This document shows positions 23,759-32,413 of a stretch of DNA of 38,239 nt, one piece after another. Source of the DNA: Oscillospiraceae bacterium (GTDB taxonomy: Bacteria; Bacillota; Clostridia; Oscillospirales; Oscillospiraceae); the NCBI GenBank assembly GCA_017452505.1, contig JAFTMI010000047.1:1-38239 (forward strand). The letters are read 5' to 3'. The translations under genes were made by a program, and so were the position numbers. Below the pieces are notes generated by a model. The model saw nothing but the letters and a program-made list of their open reading frames with translations, ran no database searches and was not told where the DNA came from. Position 1 is the stretch's first letter; each line of letters starts with the position of its first letter.

Positions 23759-24463
23759 ATGTGGACTGAATTGAAAGAAAACTTTGTGTTTGTACTGTGC
23801 TGCGCAGGAATTATTGCAGCCCTCACTGTGGTTTCAAAAATCGCGGAACATTTTCTCCCAGCCACCCGGCGCACCTCCAAGGCCCGGTGGATGTGCACCG
23901 TGGCCATTTGCGGCGCGATTGCATCGGTGCTGCATATGCTGGACTTCCCCCTGCTGTTCCTGGCGCCGGAGTTTTACAAGTTGGACTTCTCCGAACTGCC
24001 TGTGATGCTCTGCGGTTTTTACCTGGGGCCCACCTCTGCTGTTGCCTGCGAGGCAGTGAAGATCATTCTAAAACTGCTGCTGAAGGGCACTTCCACTGCA
24101 TTTGTGGGTGATTTTGCCAATTTTGCCGTGGGCTGCAGCCTGGTACTACCGGCTGTAATCGTCTACCACACCAAAAAGACCCGGGCAAGCGCCCTGTGGG
24201 GTCTGATCACCGGCACATTGTTTTTAACCATCTTCGGCAGCATGTTCAACGCCATTTATCTGCTGCCCAAGTTCTCCCAGCTGTTCGGTCTTCCCTTGGA
24301 TGCCATCATCGGTATGGGAAGTAAAATAAACGCAAGTATCACTTCTTTGCAAAGCTTTGTCCTGCTGGCTGTCGCGCCGCTGAATCTCATTAAGGGCGTT
24401 GCCATATCGGTACTGACTTTGCTGCTTTACAAGAAAGTAGCAAGGCCTCTCTTCGGAAAATAA
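23759..24463 (+). CDS. ribU: RibU, riboflavin-specific S component of ECF transporter
   Basis: A 234-residue membrane protein with about six helices that binds riboflavin and delivers it with the shared ECF module (EcfA, EcfA', EcfT), which is not in this window. The N-terminal part is slightly long (about 50 residues before the core). Family marks are YKLDFSELPVMLCGFYLGP and the following GPTSAVACEAVKIILKLLLKG, typical of RibU. Control by the FMN riboswitch directly upstream supports the substrate assignment. GAGGTGG lies a few bases before ATG 23759. The stop codon is part of the following terminator stem. No rib biosynthesis genes are nearby, so uptake may matter to the organism. Confidence 0.96.
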   Translation: MWTELKENFVFVLCCAGIIAALTVVSKIAEHFLPATRRTSKARWMCTVAICGAIASVLHMLDFPLLFLAPEFYKLDFSELPVMLCGFYLGPTSAVACEAVKIILKLLLKGTSTAFVGDFANFAVGCSLVLPAVIVYHTKKTRASALWGLITGTLFLTIFGSMFNAIYLLPKFSQLFGLPLDAIIGMGSKINASITSLQSFVLLAVAPLNLIKGVAISVLTLLLYKKVARPLFGK

Positions 24464-24504
24464 ACATTTTGGTGTGCCGCAGCTCGTGGCACACCAAAAT
24501 GTTT
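24462..24504 (+). terminator. Terminator after ribU
   Basis: A 17 bp perfect stem AAACATTTTGGTGTGCC / GGCACACCAAAATGTTT with a 9-base loop; it starts within the ribU stop codon. TTAT follows. Confidence 0.8.
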
Positions 24505-24521
24505 TATCCGGCAATAAGACA

Positions 24522-24551
24522 GCCCCCTTTAGGCAAGGGGGCCATTTTTTT
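24522..24551. terminator. Second terminator between ribU and DUF1854 gene
   Basis: GCCCCCTT / AAGGGGGC with the loop TAGGC, then CATTTTTTTAT on the plus strand. This C-rich hairpin next to CAG resembles short intergenic repeat hairpins common in Oscillospiraceae (seen by eye, not searched). It ends converging transcripts. Confidence 0.75.
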
Positions 24552-25035
24552 ATATAAAATTGTCCAGCAGGTGACGGCTTTTAGCATCCAACTTCGTCAA
24601 GTCGGGAACTTCATAGCGGTTGTCATTTCCGTCCCGCAGGAGCAGGCGGTTGCCCACCTGCTTGAAACCGTAGAGCAGATTGCGGATCTCGATCCGGGCA
24701 GGCCCCCGGTCGGTTTCCGTATCCAATGTGATAAGACCAAACTTCTCTGTGGTATTCAAAATCTTGGTAATACGGGGAATGAGATAATACTCGGCAAGGC
24801 AACCCTCTATGATCTCCCTCTGCTCCGCCGGCAGGGTATCCAAGCTGCGGATCACCGCCTGCTCTATACCATTTTCATCCAAAAGGGTAATGAAGTTTCT
24901 TCCGTCGGAAGAAGGAAACAGGCAGCGAGGCTCTACATTTTGGAAGATCGTGCCGTCCTGCAGCTGCACATCCACAGTGGTAATATCCTTGCGGGTAAAT
25001 TGGGCCATATTGCCATCAATATAGATTCGTTCCAT
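24550..25035 (-). CDS. DUF1854-family protein, partner of the ABC exporter
   Basis: A 161-residue soluble protein with no membrane segment or signal. The pattern matches the DUF1854 family: DVQLQDGTIFQNVEPRCLFP near the start, the central ITLLDENGIEQAVIRSLDTLP, then EYYLIPRITKILNTTEKFGLITLDTETDRGPARIEIRN and the ending LDAKSRHLLDNFI. Related proteins are encoded next to ABC transporters associated with cyanophycin metabolism in other bacteria; no cyanophycin gene is visible here. The ATG at 25035 lies 8 bases after AGAGG; GTG at 25041 would overlap the ABC stop as GTGA and is the alternative. It surely shares a transcript with the exporter, and may bind it as a regulator (inference). Confidence 0.85.
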   Translation of the reverse strand: MERIYIDGNMAQFTRKDITTVDVQLQDGTIFQNVEPRCLFPSSDGRNFITLLDENGIEQAVIRSLDTLPAEQREIIEGCLAEYYLIPRITKILNTTEKFGLITLDTETDRGPARIEIRNLLYGFKQVGNRLLLRDGNDNRYEVPDLTKLDAKSRHLLDNFI

Positions 25036-25037
25036 AC

Positions 25038-27374
25038 TCACAGCCTCTCTTCCTCTTTTGTCTTCTGAATTTCAGCGGACATGGTTTGGATTTGGATCAG
25101 CTTATAATATTTGCCCTTTTTCTCCATCAGTTCCTCGGGCGTACCCATTTCCAGGATCTTACCCTTGTCCACCACGATAATCTTATTGGCTTTGCGCAGG
25201 GTGGACAGGCGGTGGGCGATCATCAAGGTGGTTCTGCCCTGGATCATCTGCTCGATGGCCTCCTGGATCTGATGCTCGGTTTCCGAGTCAACGGAGGCGG
25301 TAGCTTCGTCAAAGAGCAGAATGCTGGGGTTCTTCAGCACCGCCCGGGCAATGGACAAACGCTGCCGTTCGCCGCCGGACAGGCCTACGCCCCGTTCGCC
25401 CAGCACCGTATCGTAGCCGTCGGGCAGGCGGGCAATGAAGCTATGGGCATTGGCCACATCCGCCGCGTGGATCACATCCTCCACAGTGGCATTTTCGCAG
25501 CCATAGGCAATGTTCTGATAGATGGTCTCATGGAACATCATGGGCTCTTGCTGGACATAACCCAGCTCCGAGCGATAGAAAGTCATATCAATGTCCCGGA
25601 TATTGATGTCATCTACCAAAATTTCGCCATCATACTGGTCATAGTAACGCATCAGCAGGTTGATGATAGTGGATTTACCGGCACCGGTAGTACCCACAAT
25701 ACCCACGATATCACCGGGTTCAATGACAAAATTCACATTGGTCAGGGTCTTTTTCGCCCGGTCAAAGGAGAAGTTCACATTCCGGAATTCGATCTTACCG
25801 TGGAGCTTATCCGGGTGCTTGCCGCCGGAGAAATCATTTTCCGGCTCGGCATCGATGATATCCATCAACCGCTCAGCGGCATTGAGGAAATTTTGATAGG
25901 AATCGTTCAAATTGGCGAAGAAGTTCACCGGGCCATAGAACATGGATGCGTAGGAAATAAAGGACACCAGCAGACCCGCGGAGATAAACTCCGGCTTTTC
26001 AATGACCCAGTTGCCGCCTACGCTCCAAATGAGCAGAGAGCCGCAGGTTACGGCAAAGCCCACCACATTCGGAAACAACGTAACAATCCTGGAAACTTTG
26101 ATATCCGTTTGCAACCAGAAATTATTGGCCTTTTTGAATTTGTCCACGCTGCGATTCTCTCTTGCAAAGGCCTTAATGACACGGATACCGGGGATGGTAT
26201 CGGTCATAATGCTGGTAACTGCCGACCAATAGCGCCAGCTTCTGCGGTAGTAGGGCCGCACTTTTTTGCCGAAGATCCGGGAGCCCATGACCACAAAGGG
26301 CACCGGCACCAAGGCAAGCAAGGTCATCTGCCAGTTCATAGCAAACATAATCACGATGATGCCCATAAGCAAAAACAGCTGCACCACCACTTCCTGGGTG
26401 ACACGCATCATAAAGGCGTTGATAGTCTGGCTGTCGCCGCTGATGCGGTTGATGACCGAGCCGGTGGAGGTGCGGTCATAAAAGCGCATTTGCAGCTTTT
26501 GGGCTTTTTCATAGACATCGTTGCGAATATCCGTCATGATCCGGTCGCCGGTGACACGCATAAAATGGGAACGAATAGCACCAACACCATAGTGGATAAG
26601 GTGGGCAACGAGCAATACGATCACGCACTGCAACAGGCCGTTCTTATCCCCGTTAGGCAGCACACTGTCCACCAGCACCTTGGTCATATAGGGTGGCACC
26701 AGGGACACCGCGGTGGTCACCACTGCCAACAGCAGGCAAATCGCCAGGATACCCTTATATGGCAGGATGTAACGGCCCAGCTTCCCAATCACCTTATCCT
26801 TGGACTGGCAATTCATACAGGGCGCGCCGGGGCGAATCAAGGTACGGCCGCATTTGGGGCAGACCCGGAACTGCTTTTCAAAGGAGCTTTCAATCGTACG
26901 CAGCTCCTCTTCCCGGTCATTGCCGGAGGCTACCCGGTTAATGAAGGTAGCAGCAGCATCGAAAACAGGGGCTTCCTTATAAGAAAAGCGCAGAAAATTG
27001 GTGTGGTTGTCCTCTTCATCCGTAAAAATCAGCAAAGCATTGCCGTAGCACCGCTTGACAAACGCCCGGCTCAAGCCATCAAAGCTGTGCGACCGAATGC
27101 CATTTTCAAAATTCTCGTCCAAGCCGTAGAGGCCTTTGTCCGTTACCGCAAGAACGGAGCGGGCATAGTGGTTTCGGATGTTCAAATCACCCACCACTGC
27201 GAACAGGAGACTTTCTTCCTCTGCAAGGGTGTTTTCCAAAATGGTTCTTTCTTCCTCGGTGAGCTTTTTGTTTGCCGCAAACTGTCTGCCCCGGAAGGAT
27301 TCATTGACAGTCAGGCTTGCTTCCTCCCGAAGCTGCGCTGGGTCAGTTTCGTCTGTTCGGTCTGTTTTTATCAT
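25038..27374 (-). CDS. ABC exporter with N-terminal extension and zinc ribbon (DUF1854-associated type)
   Basis: A 778-residue half-transporter. The first 170 residues form a soluble domain ahead of the transporter (ESLLFAVVGDLN, RSVLAVTDKGLYGLDENF, GNALLIFTDEEDNHTNFLRFS), looking like a beta-rich PH-like fold. Next is a zinc ribbon, CPKCGRTL...CMNC (about 172-189), then six membrane helices of the exporter type (about 200-490). The ATPase follows: Walker A GTTGAGKS, Q-loop YVQQEP, signature LSGGERQRLSIARAV, Walker B ILLFDEATASVDSE and H-loop IAHRLSTLRKA. It probably works as a homodimer. ATG at 27374 is chosen because GGAGG lies 8 bases before it; the longer reading would add about 31 residues with no ribosome site. 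The substrate is unknown. It is followed by its DUF1854 partner. Confidence 0.9.
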   Translation of the reverse strand: MIKTDRTDETDPAQLREEASLTVNESFRGRQFAANKKLTEEERTILENTLAEEESLLFAVVGDLNIRNHYARSVLAVTDKGLYGLDENFENGIRSHSFDGLSRAFVKRCYGNALLIFTDEEDNHTNFLRFSYKEAPVFDAAATFINRVASGNDREEELRTIESSFEKQFRVCPKCGRTLIRPGAPCMNCQSKDKVIGKLGRYILPYKGILAICLLLAVVTTAVSLVPPYMTKVLVDSVLPNGDKNGLLQCVIVLLVAHLIHYGVGAIRSHFMRVTGDRIMTDIRNDVYEKAQKLQMRFYDRTSTGSVINRISGDSQTINAFMMRVTQEVVVQLFLLMGIIVIMFAMNWQMTLLALVPVPFVVMGSRIFGKKVRPYYRRSWRYWSAVTSIMTDTIPGIRVIKAFARENRSVDKFKKANNFWLQTDIKVSRIVTLFPNVVGFAVTCGSLLIWSVGGNWVIEKPEFISAGLLVSFISYASMFYGPVNFFANLNDSYQNFLNAAERLMDIIDAEPENDFSGGKHPDKLHGKIEFRNVNFSFDRAKKTLTNVNFVIEPGDIVGIVGTTGAGKSTIINLLMRYYDQYDGEILVDDINIRDIDMTFYRSELGYVQQEPMMFHETIYQNIAYGCENATVEDVIHAADVANAHSFIARLPDGYDTVLGERGVGLSGGERQRLSIARAVLKNPSILLFDEATASVDSETEHQIQEAIEQMIQGRTTLMIAHRLSTLRKANKIIVVDKGKILEMGTPEELMEKKGKYYKLIQIQTMSAEIQKTKEEERL

Positions 27375-27654
27375 TTTTACTTCCTCCGTTTTGTCCATTG
27401 CTTCTGGCCAATCACGTCGCGGTGCTGTTTCCTCCTTGCGAGCTTGCCAAGACCCGCAAAACAGCACAGTTTTTGGGAAGTTCGACTTTGTTTATTTTGG
27501 GTCAGTTTACCACGAAAGCGTATCAATTACAAGATGAATTTTCCACAAAATTGACCTAATTTTTTTGTGCAAAAAAACCATTGTCGAATCTGCCGTTGCA
27601 GGGGCAAAAATACTGTGATATAATATAGAACATAAAACAAAAAGGAGACCGATT
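27375..27654. other. Divergent intergenic region between ABC exporter and phosphatase-like gene
   Basis: About 280 bases without a supported gene. The part near 27560-27590 has A- and T-runs (TTTTTTTG, AAAAAAACC). The plus-strand promoter of the next gene is at 27596-27624. No clear minus-strand promoter for the ABC gene was found. Confidence 0.6.
27596..27624 (+). promoter_or_regulatory. Promoter of the alkaline-phosphatase-like gene
   Basis: TTGCAG (27596-27601), 17-base spacer, TATAAT (27619-27624), with TGTGA just before the -10 box. A similar GCAAAAAT...TGTGATAT...TATA string occurs before glgC (about 28578-28603), so both may share regulation or simply an extended -10 style. Confidence 0.65.
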
Positions 27655-28461
27655 ATGAGAAACTCTACCTCTTTGGATACACTGTGCGCTGCACTGTGTT
27701 ATGCTCTCGGTATTGAACCGCCCAAGGAAGCCGCTGCGCCCAATGCTGACCTGTGCGCTTACATAGACAGTCAGTTAAACGGCAAAAAAGCCGACCGCAT
27801 CTTTATGTATAACCCCGACGCTGTTGCCCAGTGGATTTTCCAAAAGTATCCCCACTTTCTTGCTGAAGTAACCAACAGAACCGAGCTGCAGCTGCCCCTT
27901 TGTACCGTGATGCCCTCTGTGACTCCGGTTTGCTTCGGCACTATGTATACCGGTGCTCAGCCCGCAGTTCACGGTATTCAAAAATACGAAAAGCCGGTAA
28001 TCAAAATCGACACCATTTTTGACGCCCTGCTGCGAGCCGGCAAAAAGCCCGCCCTGGTATCCACCGCAAAGGACAGCATGGGTAACATTTATTTGGAACG
28101 GGATATGGATTACTATCTTTACGATTCCATTGAGAAGGTCAACGCCAAGGCCACCCAGCTGATTTTGGAAGACAAGCACGACTTCATCTGCGTGTACAAC
28201 GGAAACTACGATACCTGTATGCACAAGACCGGTCCGGAAAGCGTCGATTCTTTGGGTGAACTTCGCACCAACGCAAGAACCTTCGGTATGTACTACGAAA
28301 TGATCGCAGAGCATTGGGGTAAGCACAACACCCTTATAGGTTTTGCGATGGATCACGGTTGCCACGAAATTGACGGCGACTGCGGCTCTCACGGTCTGGA
28401 TACGGACGAGGATCTGAACATCACCCATTTCTACAAGGTTCTTCCCAAGACGGAAGAATAG
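27655..28461 (+). CDS. Alkaline-phosphatase-superfamily protein of unknown substrate
   Basis: A 268-residue cytoplasmic-looking protein with no signal peptide. The pattern is that of a conserved clostridial family within the alkaline phosphatase/sulfatase/nucleotide pyrophosphatase superfamily: FMYNPDAVAQWIFQKYP, VMPSVTPVCFGTMYTGAQPAVHGI (the Thr or Ser here is at the usual nucleophile position), then YNGNYDTCMHKTGPES and, near the end, FAMDHGCHEIDGDCGSHG with the paired His/Asp metal ligands. It should hydrolyse a phosphate or sulfate ester or phosphodiester, but no substrate is known. It is short for the superfamily. GGAG lies before ATG 27655. It is monocistronic with its own terminator, immediately ahead of the glycogen operon, which might hint at sugar-phosphate metabolism. 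Confidence 0.8.
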   Translation: MRNSTSLDTLCAALCYALGIEPPKEAAAPNADLCAYIDSQLNGKKADRIFMYNPDAVAQWIFQKYPHFLAEVTNRTELQLPLCTVMPSVTPVCFGTMYTGAQPAVHGIQKYEKPVIKIDTIFDALLRAGKKPALVSTAKDSMGNIYLERDMDYYLYDSIEKVNAKATQLILEDKHDFICVYNGNYDTCMHKTGPESVDSLGELRTNARTFGMYYEMIAEHWGKHNTLIGFAMDHGCHEIDGDCGSHGLDTDEDLNITHFYKVLPKTEE

Positions 28462-28471
28462 CCAGCATTTT

Positions 28472-28498
28472 ACTGCCACACGATGTGTGGCAGTTTTT
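28472..28498 (+). terminator. Terminator after the phosphatase-like gene
   Basis: A 10 bp stem ACTGCCACAC / GTGTGGCAGT with a 3-base loop, then TTTTG. Separates this gene from glgC. Confidence 0.8.
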
Positions 28499-28651
28499 GC
28501 GTTTTCCCCTCATTTTCTCGTCATAACTGCCATATTTTTACACAGGTTTTTAGCAAAAAATACCCCTTTCCTTCTCTGCAAAAATGTGATATCCTATATA
28601 TAAAGGAGTTGTATTCCCTTTTACTTCACCATTATTTAAGGAGTTGTTACT

Positions 28652-29842
28652 ATGCTTGTTCAGAAAAAGCGCTGTATCGCAATGCTCTTGGCCGGTGGTC
28701 AAGGCAGTCGTTTGAAGGTCCTTACAGAAAAGACCGCCAAACCTGCCGTCCCCTTCGGCGGCAAATACCGCATTATCGATTTCCCCTTAAGTAACTGCGT
28801 TAATTCCGGCATTGATACGGTGGGCATTCTTACCCAGTATCAGCCTTTGGAGCTGAACGAGTACATCGGCAACGGACAGCCCTGGGGTCTGAACAAGACC
28901 CGCAGCTGCGCCCAGGTGCTGCCCCCCTACGAACGCCACGATAAGAAGAGTGGCTGGTACAAAGGCACTGCCAATGCCATTTATCAAAACATCGACTTTA
29001 TTGAGCGCTTTGACCCGGACTATGTGGTGATCCTTTCCGGCGACCATATTTACAAAATGGATTACAATGCCATGGTGGAATATCATGAAAAAAGTGGCGC
29101 TTCCTGCACCATTGCTGTCCGGGATGTTCCCTTAAGTGAAGCCAGCCGTTTCGGCATTCTGAACACCAACCCGGACAACTCCATTTACGAGTTTGAGGAA
29201 AAGCCCGCTAAGCCCAAGTCCACCAACGCCTCTATGGGCATTTACGTATTTAACTGGGATGTGCTGCACAAAGCGCTGGTCGAAGACGAGGCCGATCTCA
29301 ATTCTTCCAACGATTTCGGCAAAAACATCATTCCCGGTCTGCTGAATGCCGGTCATAAGATGATGGCCTATCCCTTTGACGGCTACTGGAAGGATGTGGG
29401 CACCATCGACTCTTTGTGGGAGGCCAATATGGACCTGCTGGGCAAAGAGCCCGCCTTTAACATCCGGGGTGACGAGCGTAGCAAGATCTACGCCCGTAAC
29501 AATGCGCTCCCCTCTTCCTACATTGATGAAAAAGCAAAAACTGTGAACTGCTTTATTGCAGAGGGTTCTGAGGTTTACGGATCTGTGCAAAACAGCATTA
29601 TCTCCACCGGCTGCACCGTAGGCGCAGGCGCCTTGGTGGAAAACTCCGTGGTGATGCCCGGCGTGACCATCGAATCCGGTGCTATTGTTCGCCATTCTAT
29701 TGTGGGTGAGAACGCAAAGATCAGCCGCAACGCGGTGGTTGGCGGTGTCTTCACTCCCGAGGAAGAAAAAGCTATCAGCGTTGTGGCAAAGAATACTGTA
29801 GTCGAAACCGGCACGGTGGTTCTGCCCGGCGAAATGCGGTAA
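28652..29842 (+). CDS. glgC: Glucose-1-phosphate adenylyltransferase, catalytic subunit GlgC
   Basis: A 396-residue enzyme that makes ADP-glucose from glucose-1-phosphate and ATP, the committed step of glycogen synthesis. The N-terminal Rossmann-like pyrophosphorylase domain has [60 protein letters not shown] and [15 protein letters not shown] left-handed beta-helix (about 290-396) with hexapeptide repeats ends it, the oligomerisation and effector part. TAAGGAG precedes ATG 28652. It is first of glgC-glgD-glgA-amylase. In Firmicutes, GlgC pairs with the GlgD subunit encoded just downstream. Confidence 0.97.
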   Translation: MLVQKKRCIAMLLAGGQGSRLKVLTEKTAKPAVPFGGKYRIIDFPLSNCVNSGIDTVGILTQYQPLELNEYIGNGQPWGLNKTRSCAQVLPPYERHDKKSGWYKGTANAIYQNIDFIERFDPDYVVILSGDHIYKMDYNAMVEYHEKSGASCTIAVRDVPLSEASRFGILNTNPDNSIYEFEEKPAKPKSTNASMGIYVFNWDVLHKALVEDEADLNSSNDFGKNIIPGLLNAGHKMMAYPFDGYWKDVGTIDSLWEANMDLLGKEPAFNIRGDERSKIYARNNALPSSYIDEKAKTVNCFIAEGSEVYGSVQNSIISTGCTVGAGALVENSVVMPGVTIESGAIVRHSIVGENAKISRNAVVGGVFTPEEEKAISVVAKNTVVETGTVVLPGEMR

Positions 29843-29856
29843 AGGAGGGACGCACT

Positions 29857-30969
29857 ATGAATGTAATGGGTATTATCTTTGCCAACGATGCCAATATGGA
29901 TGTGCTGAGCCACCGGCGCACTATGGGCAGCATCCCCTTCGGCGGCCGCTATCGGCAGATCGACTTCCACCTTTCCAATATGGCAGCTGCAGGCATTCGC
30001 CATATCGGTATTGTATCCCGTCAGAATTATCAAAGCCTTATCAACCACATCGGCTCCGGCGAAGAATGGGGCTTAGAACTGGAAGAAGGCGGTCTGGAAT
30101 TTCTGACTCCCTTTGCCATGTCCTCCTCCCACAGCTACCGGGGCAAGCTGGAAGGTCTTTATCATGCAATGACCTTTATTGACTTTGGCCCGGAGGATGA
30201 GTATGTGGTCATGGCTGACTCCGCCATTTTGTGCAATTTGGACTTAAACAGCGTACTGAATGCGCATATAAAAAGCGGTAAGGACATCACCGTGGTAACA
30301 AAGGCAGGCATTGCCAACGGCAAAAAACAGCTGGACTTGGCCATCCAGTTAAACGAGTCCGGTGAGATCGCCGACATTGCTGTGGACTATGCAGCCCCTG
30401 CCAATTATTTGGCATCTATGGACCTTTTTGTGCTGTCCAAGCGCCTGCTGCGTAAGCTGGTACAGGAGTGCATTGCCCGGAATCTGTATCATATGGACCG
30501 GGACTTGGTACTGGGCAGCTGGCAGCGGGGTGAAATTACACTGAATGTGTATAACTTCCCCGGCCTCGCCATGTTTAATGAGTCCGTAGAGGAATATTTC
30601 CACAACTCTTTGGCGTTGCTCAACAGTCGCACCCGCCACGACCTGTTTTACTACAACCATCCGGTTTACACCAAGGTTCGCGACCGGGTTCCCACCTACT
30701 ACGGCGAAGCGTCTTCCATCGACAACTGTCTGGTGGCAGACGGTGGTATGCTGGAGGGCAGTGTCCGGGACAGCGTTCTGTTCCGGCAGGTCACTGTCAA
30801 GGCCGGCGCTAAGATTGAAAACTGTCTGATCATGAACGACACTGTGGTCGGCGAAAACTGCGAACTGAAATATGTGATTTTGGACAAGGATGTGGTGGTG
30901 CAGCCCGGCACGCAGATTATCGGAACCCCCAACCGTCCCATCATCATCAAGCGAGGAGAAATAGTATGA
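29857..30969 (+). CDS. glgD: GlgD, regulatory-type subunit of glucose-1-phosphate adenylyltransferase
   Basis: A 370-residue paralogue of GlgC. It keeps the fold (FGGRYRQIDFHLSNM, GSGEEWGLELEEGG and the C-terminal beta-helix region from about residue 270) but lacks the GGxGSRL nucleotide loop; the start reads MGIIFANDANMDVLSHRRTMGS. The catalytic Asp-containing SGDHIY of GlgC is here VMADSAILC. This fits GlgD proteins of Bacillus and Clostridia, which have little activity alone but raise that of GlgC. AAAGGAGGG precedes ATG 29857, 14 bases after glgC. The stop overlaps the glgA start as ATGA. Confidence 0.95.
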   Translation: MNVMGIIFANDANMDVLSHRRTMGSIPFGGRYRQIDFHLSNMAAAGIRHIGIVSRQNYQSLINHIGSGEEWGLELEEGGLEFLTPFAMSSSHSYRGKLEGLYHAMTFIDFGPEDEYVVMADSAILCNLDLNSVLNAHIKSGKDITVVTKAGIANGKKQLDLAIQLNESGEIADIAVDYAAPANYLASMDLFVLSKRLLRKLVQECIARNLYHMDRDLVLGSWQRGEITLNVYNFPGLAMFNESVEEYFHNSLALLNSRTRHDLFYYNHPVYTKVRDRVPTYYGEASSIDNCLVADGGMLEGSVRDSVLFRQVTVKAGAKIENCLIMNDTVVGENCELKYVILDKDVVVQPGTQIIGTPNRPIIIKRGEIV

Positions 30970-32411
30970 AAATTGCCATTTTGGCATCTGAGGGCGCGCC
31001 CTATATCAAATCCGGCGGCCTGGGAGATGTGATGGAGGCACTGCCTGCCGCCCTCTCCCGGATTGAAGGCAACGAGGTAGCGCTGATCCTCCCTTATTAC
31101 AAGAAAATACTGGACAATCCTGCCTTTGAAACAGAGCTGGTGGCGCAATTCCACGTAGCTTTGGGCTGGCGGCAGCAGTACACCGGTGTGCATAAACTCA
31201 AAAACCGCAATGACAGTGTGCAGGTATATTTTCTGGACAATCTGTATTACTTCGGTGGCCGGGAGGGCGCGCCCTACGGTCACGGCGACGACGGGGAGCG
31301 GTATGCCTATTTTGCAAAAGCCTGTTTGGATGCTTTGGTTTCTATCGATTTCATCCCCGATGTGATTCAGTGCAACGACTGGCAGACCGCCTTGGTGCCG
31401 GTGTTCTTGAAATCTCAGTATTATCCCTTCTTCCCCAACACCCGGTGTATGTTTACCATTCACAATATTGAATATCAGGGCTGGGCAGACAGCGATTTCT
31501 TTGATGATGTGCTGGGTCTTCCCTGGACCTACCGGGAGCGGCTGGATATGGACGGGGCTATCAATATGATGAAGGGCGCTATCGAGTGCGCCGATTTGGT
31601 GACCACCGTATCGGAAAGCTATGCCAAAGAGCTTATGCTTCCCTATTATGCCCACGGGCTTTCTTCCGTCCTTGCCGGGAATGCCGGCAAGCTCACCGGC
31701 ATCACCAACGGCATTGACGTAAACACCTTCAATCCAGAAACGGACGCTGCTCTGCCTGCCCACTATAACGCAGAAACCTTCACCGAAGGCAAGGCCGCCT
31801 GCAAGGCCGCTTTGCAGAAAGAAGTGGGACTGCCTGTGAGGGCTGATGTGCCGCTGATGGTGATGGTTACAAGACTCGCCGGCCACAAGGGCCTGGATCT
31901 GCTGTGCCACATTGCCCGCAGACTCCTGTGGGAAGAGGATTGCCAGCTGTTGATCCTGGGTACCGGTGAAAGTCATTATGAGAACTTTTTCCGTTCTTTG
32001 CAGCAGGAATTCCCTCAAAAGGTGGCTGCAAAGATCACTTTTGATCTCAAGCTTGCCTCCCGGATCTACGCCGGTGGCGACATCTACCTGATGCCCTCCA
32101 AGAGCGAGCCCTGCGGTTTAAGTCAGATGAATGCTATGCGCTACGGCACTGTGCCCGTTGTGCATGCAACCGGCGGTCTGCGGGATACTGTTCCCCCTGT
32201 TGACGAGGACGGCCAGGGTGGTTTGGGCTTTACTTTCCAAAGCTACAATGCAGATGATTTCCTTGGCGCGCTCAAGCGATGTCTGAATCTGTACAATAAC
32301 AAGAAAGATTCCTTCCGGGCTTTGCAGAAGACCGATATGCAGCAGGATTTCAGCTGGGACAAGCCCGCTGCGCGGTATATGGCGCTGTTTCAGAAAATGC
32401 TGAAAGGTTAA
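30966..32411 (+). CDS. glgA: Glycogen synthase (ADP-glucose-dependent, GT5)
   Basis: A 481-residue GT-B glycosyltransferase that adds glucose from ADP-glucose to alpha-1,4-glucan. The ADP-glucose motif KSGGLGDV is at residues 15-22. Other GT5 marks are ITNGIDVNTFNP, MVTRLAGHKGLDLL and PSKSEPCGLSQMNAMRYGTVPVVHATGGLRDTV, which holds the catalytic Glu and the nucleotide site. Length is usual. The 4-base overlap with glgD couples translation. The amylase gene follows after 2 bases. No branching enzyme gene (glgB) is in this operon, so it must be elsewhere if glycogen is branched. Confidence 0.97.
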   Translation: MKIAILASEGAPYIKSGGLGDVMEALPAALSRIEGNEVALILPYYKKILDNPAFETELVAQFHVALGWRQQYTGVHKLKNRNDSVQVYFLDNLYYFGGREGAPYGHGDDGERYAYFAKACLDALVSIDFIPDVIQCNDWQTALVPVFLKSQYYPFFPNTRCMFTIHNIEYQGWADSDFFDDVLGLPWTYRERLDMDGAINMMKGAIECADLVTTVSESYAKELMLPYYAHGLSSVLAGNAGKLTGITNGIDVNTFNPETDAALPAHYNAETFTEGKAACKAALQKEVGLPVRADVPLMVMVTRLAGHKGLDLLCHIARRLLWEEDCQLLILGTGESHYENFFRSLQQEFPQKVAAKITFDLKLASRIYAGGDIYLMPSKSEPCGLSQMNAMRYGTVPVVHATGGLRDTVPPVDEDGQGGLGFTFQSYNADDFLGALKRCLNLYNNKKDSFRALQKTDMQQDFSWDKPAARYMALFQKMLKG

Positions 32412-32413
32412 CA

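Noticed and set aside
25086-27554. 822-codon plus-strand open frame
   Set aside because: Exact antisense shadow of the ABC exporter; His/Gln/Gly-rich with no recognisable domain.
30699-32018. 439-codon minus-strand open frame
   Set aside because: Antisense of glgA, which has all GT5 motifs.
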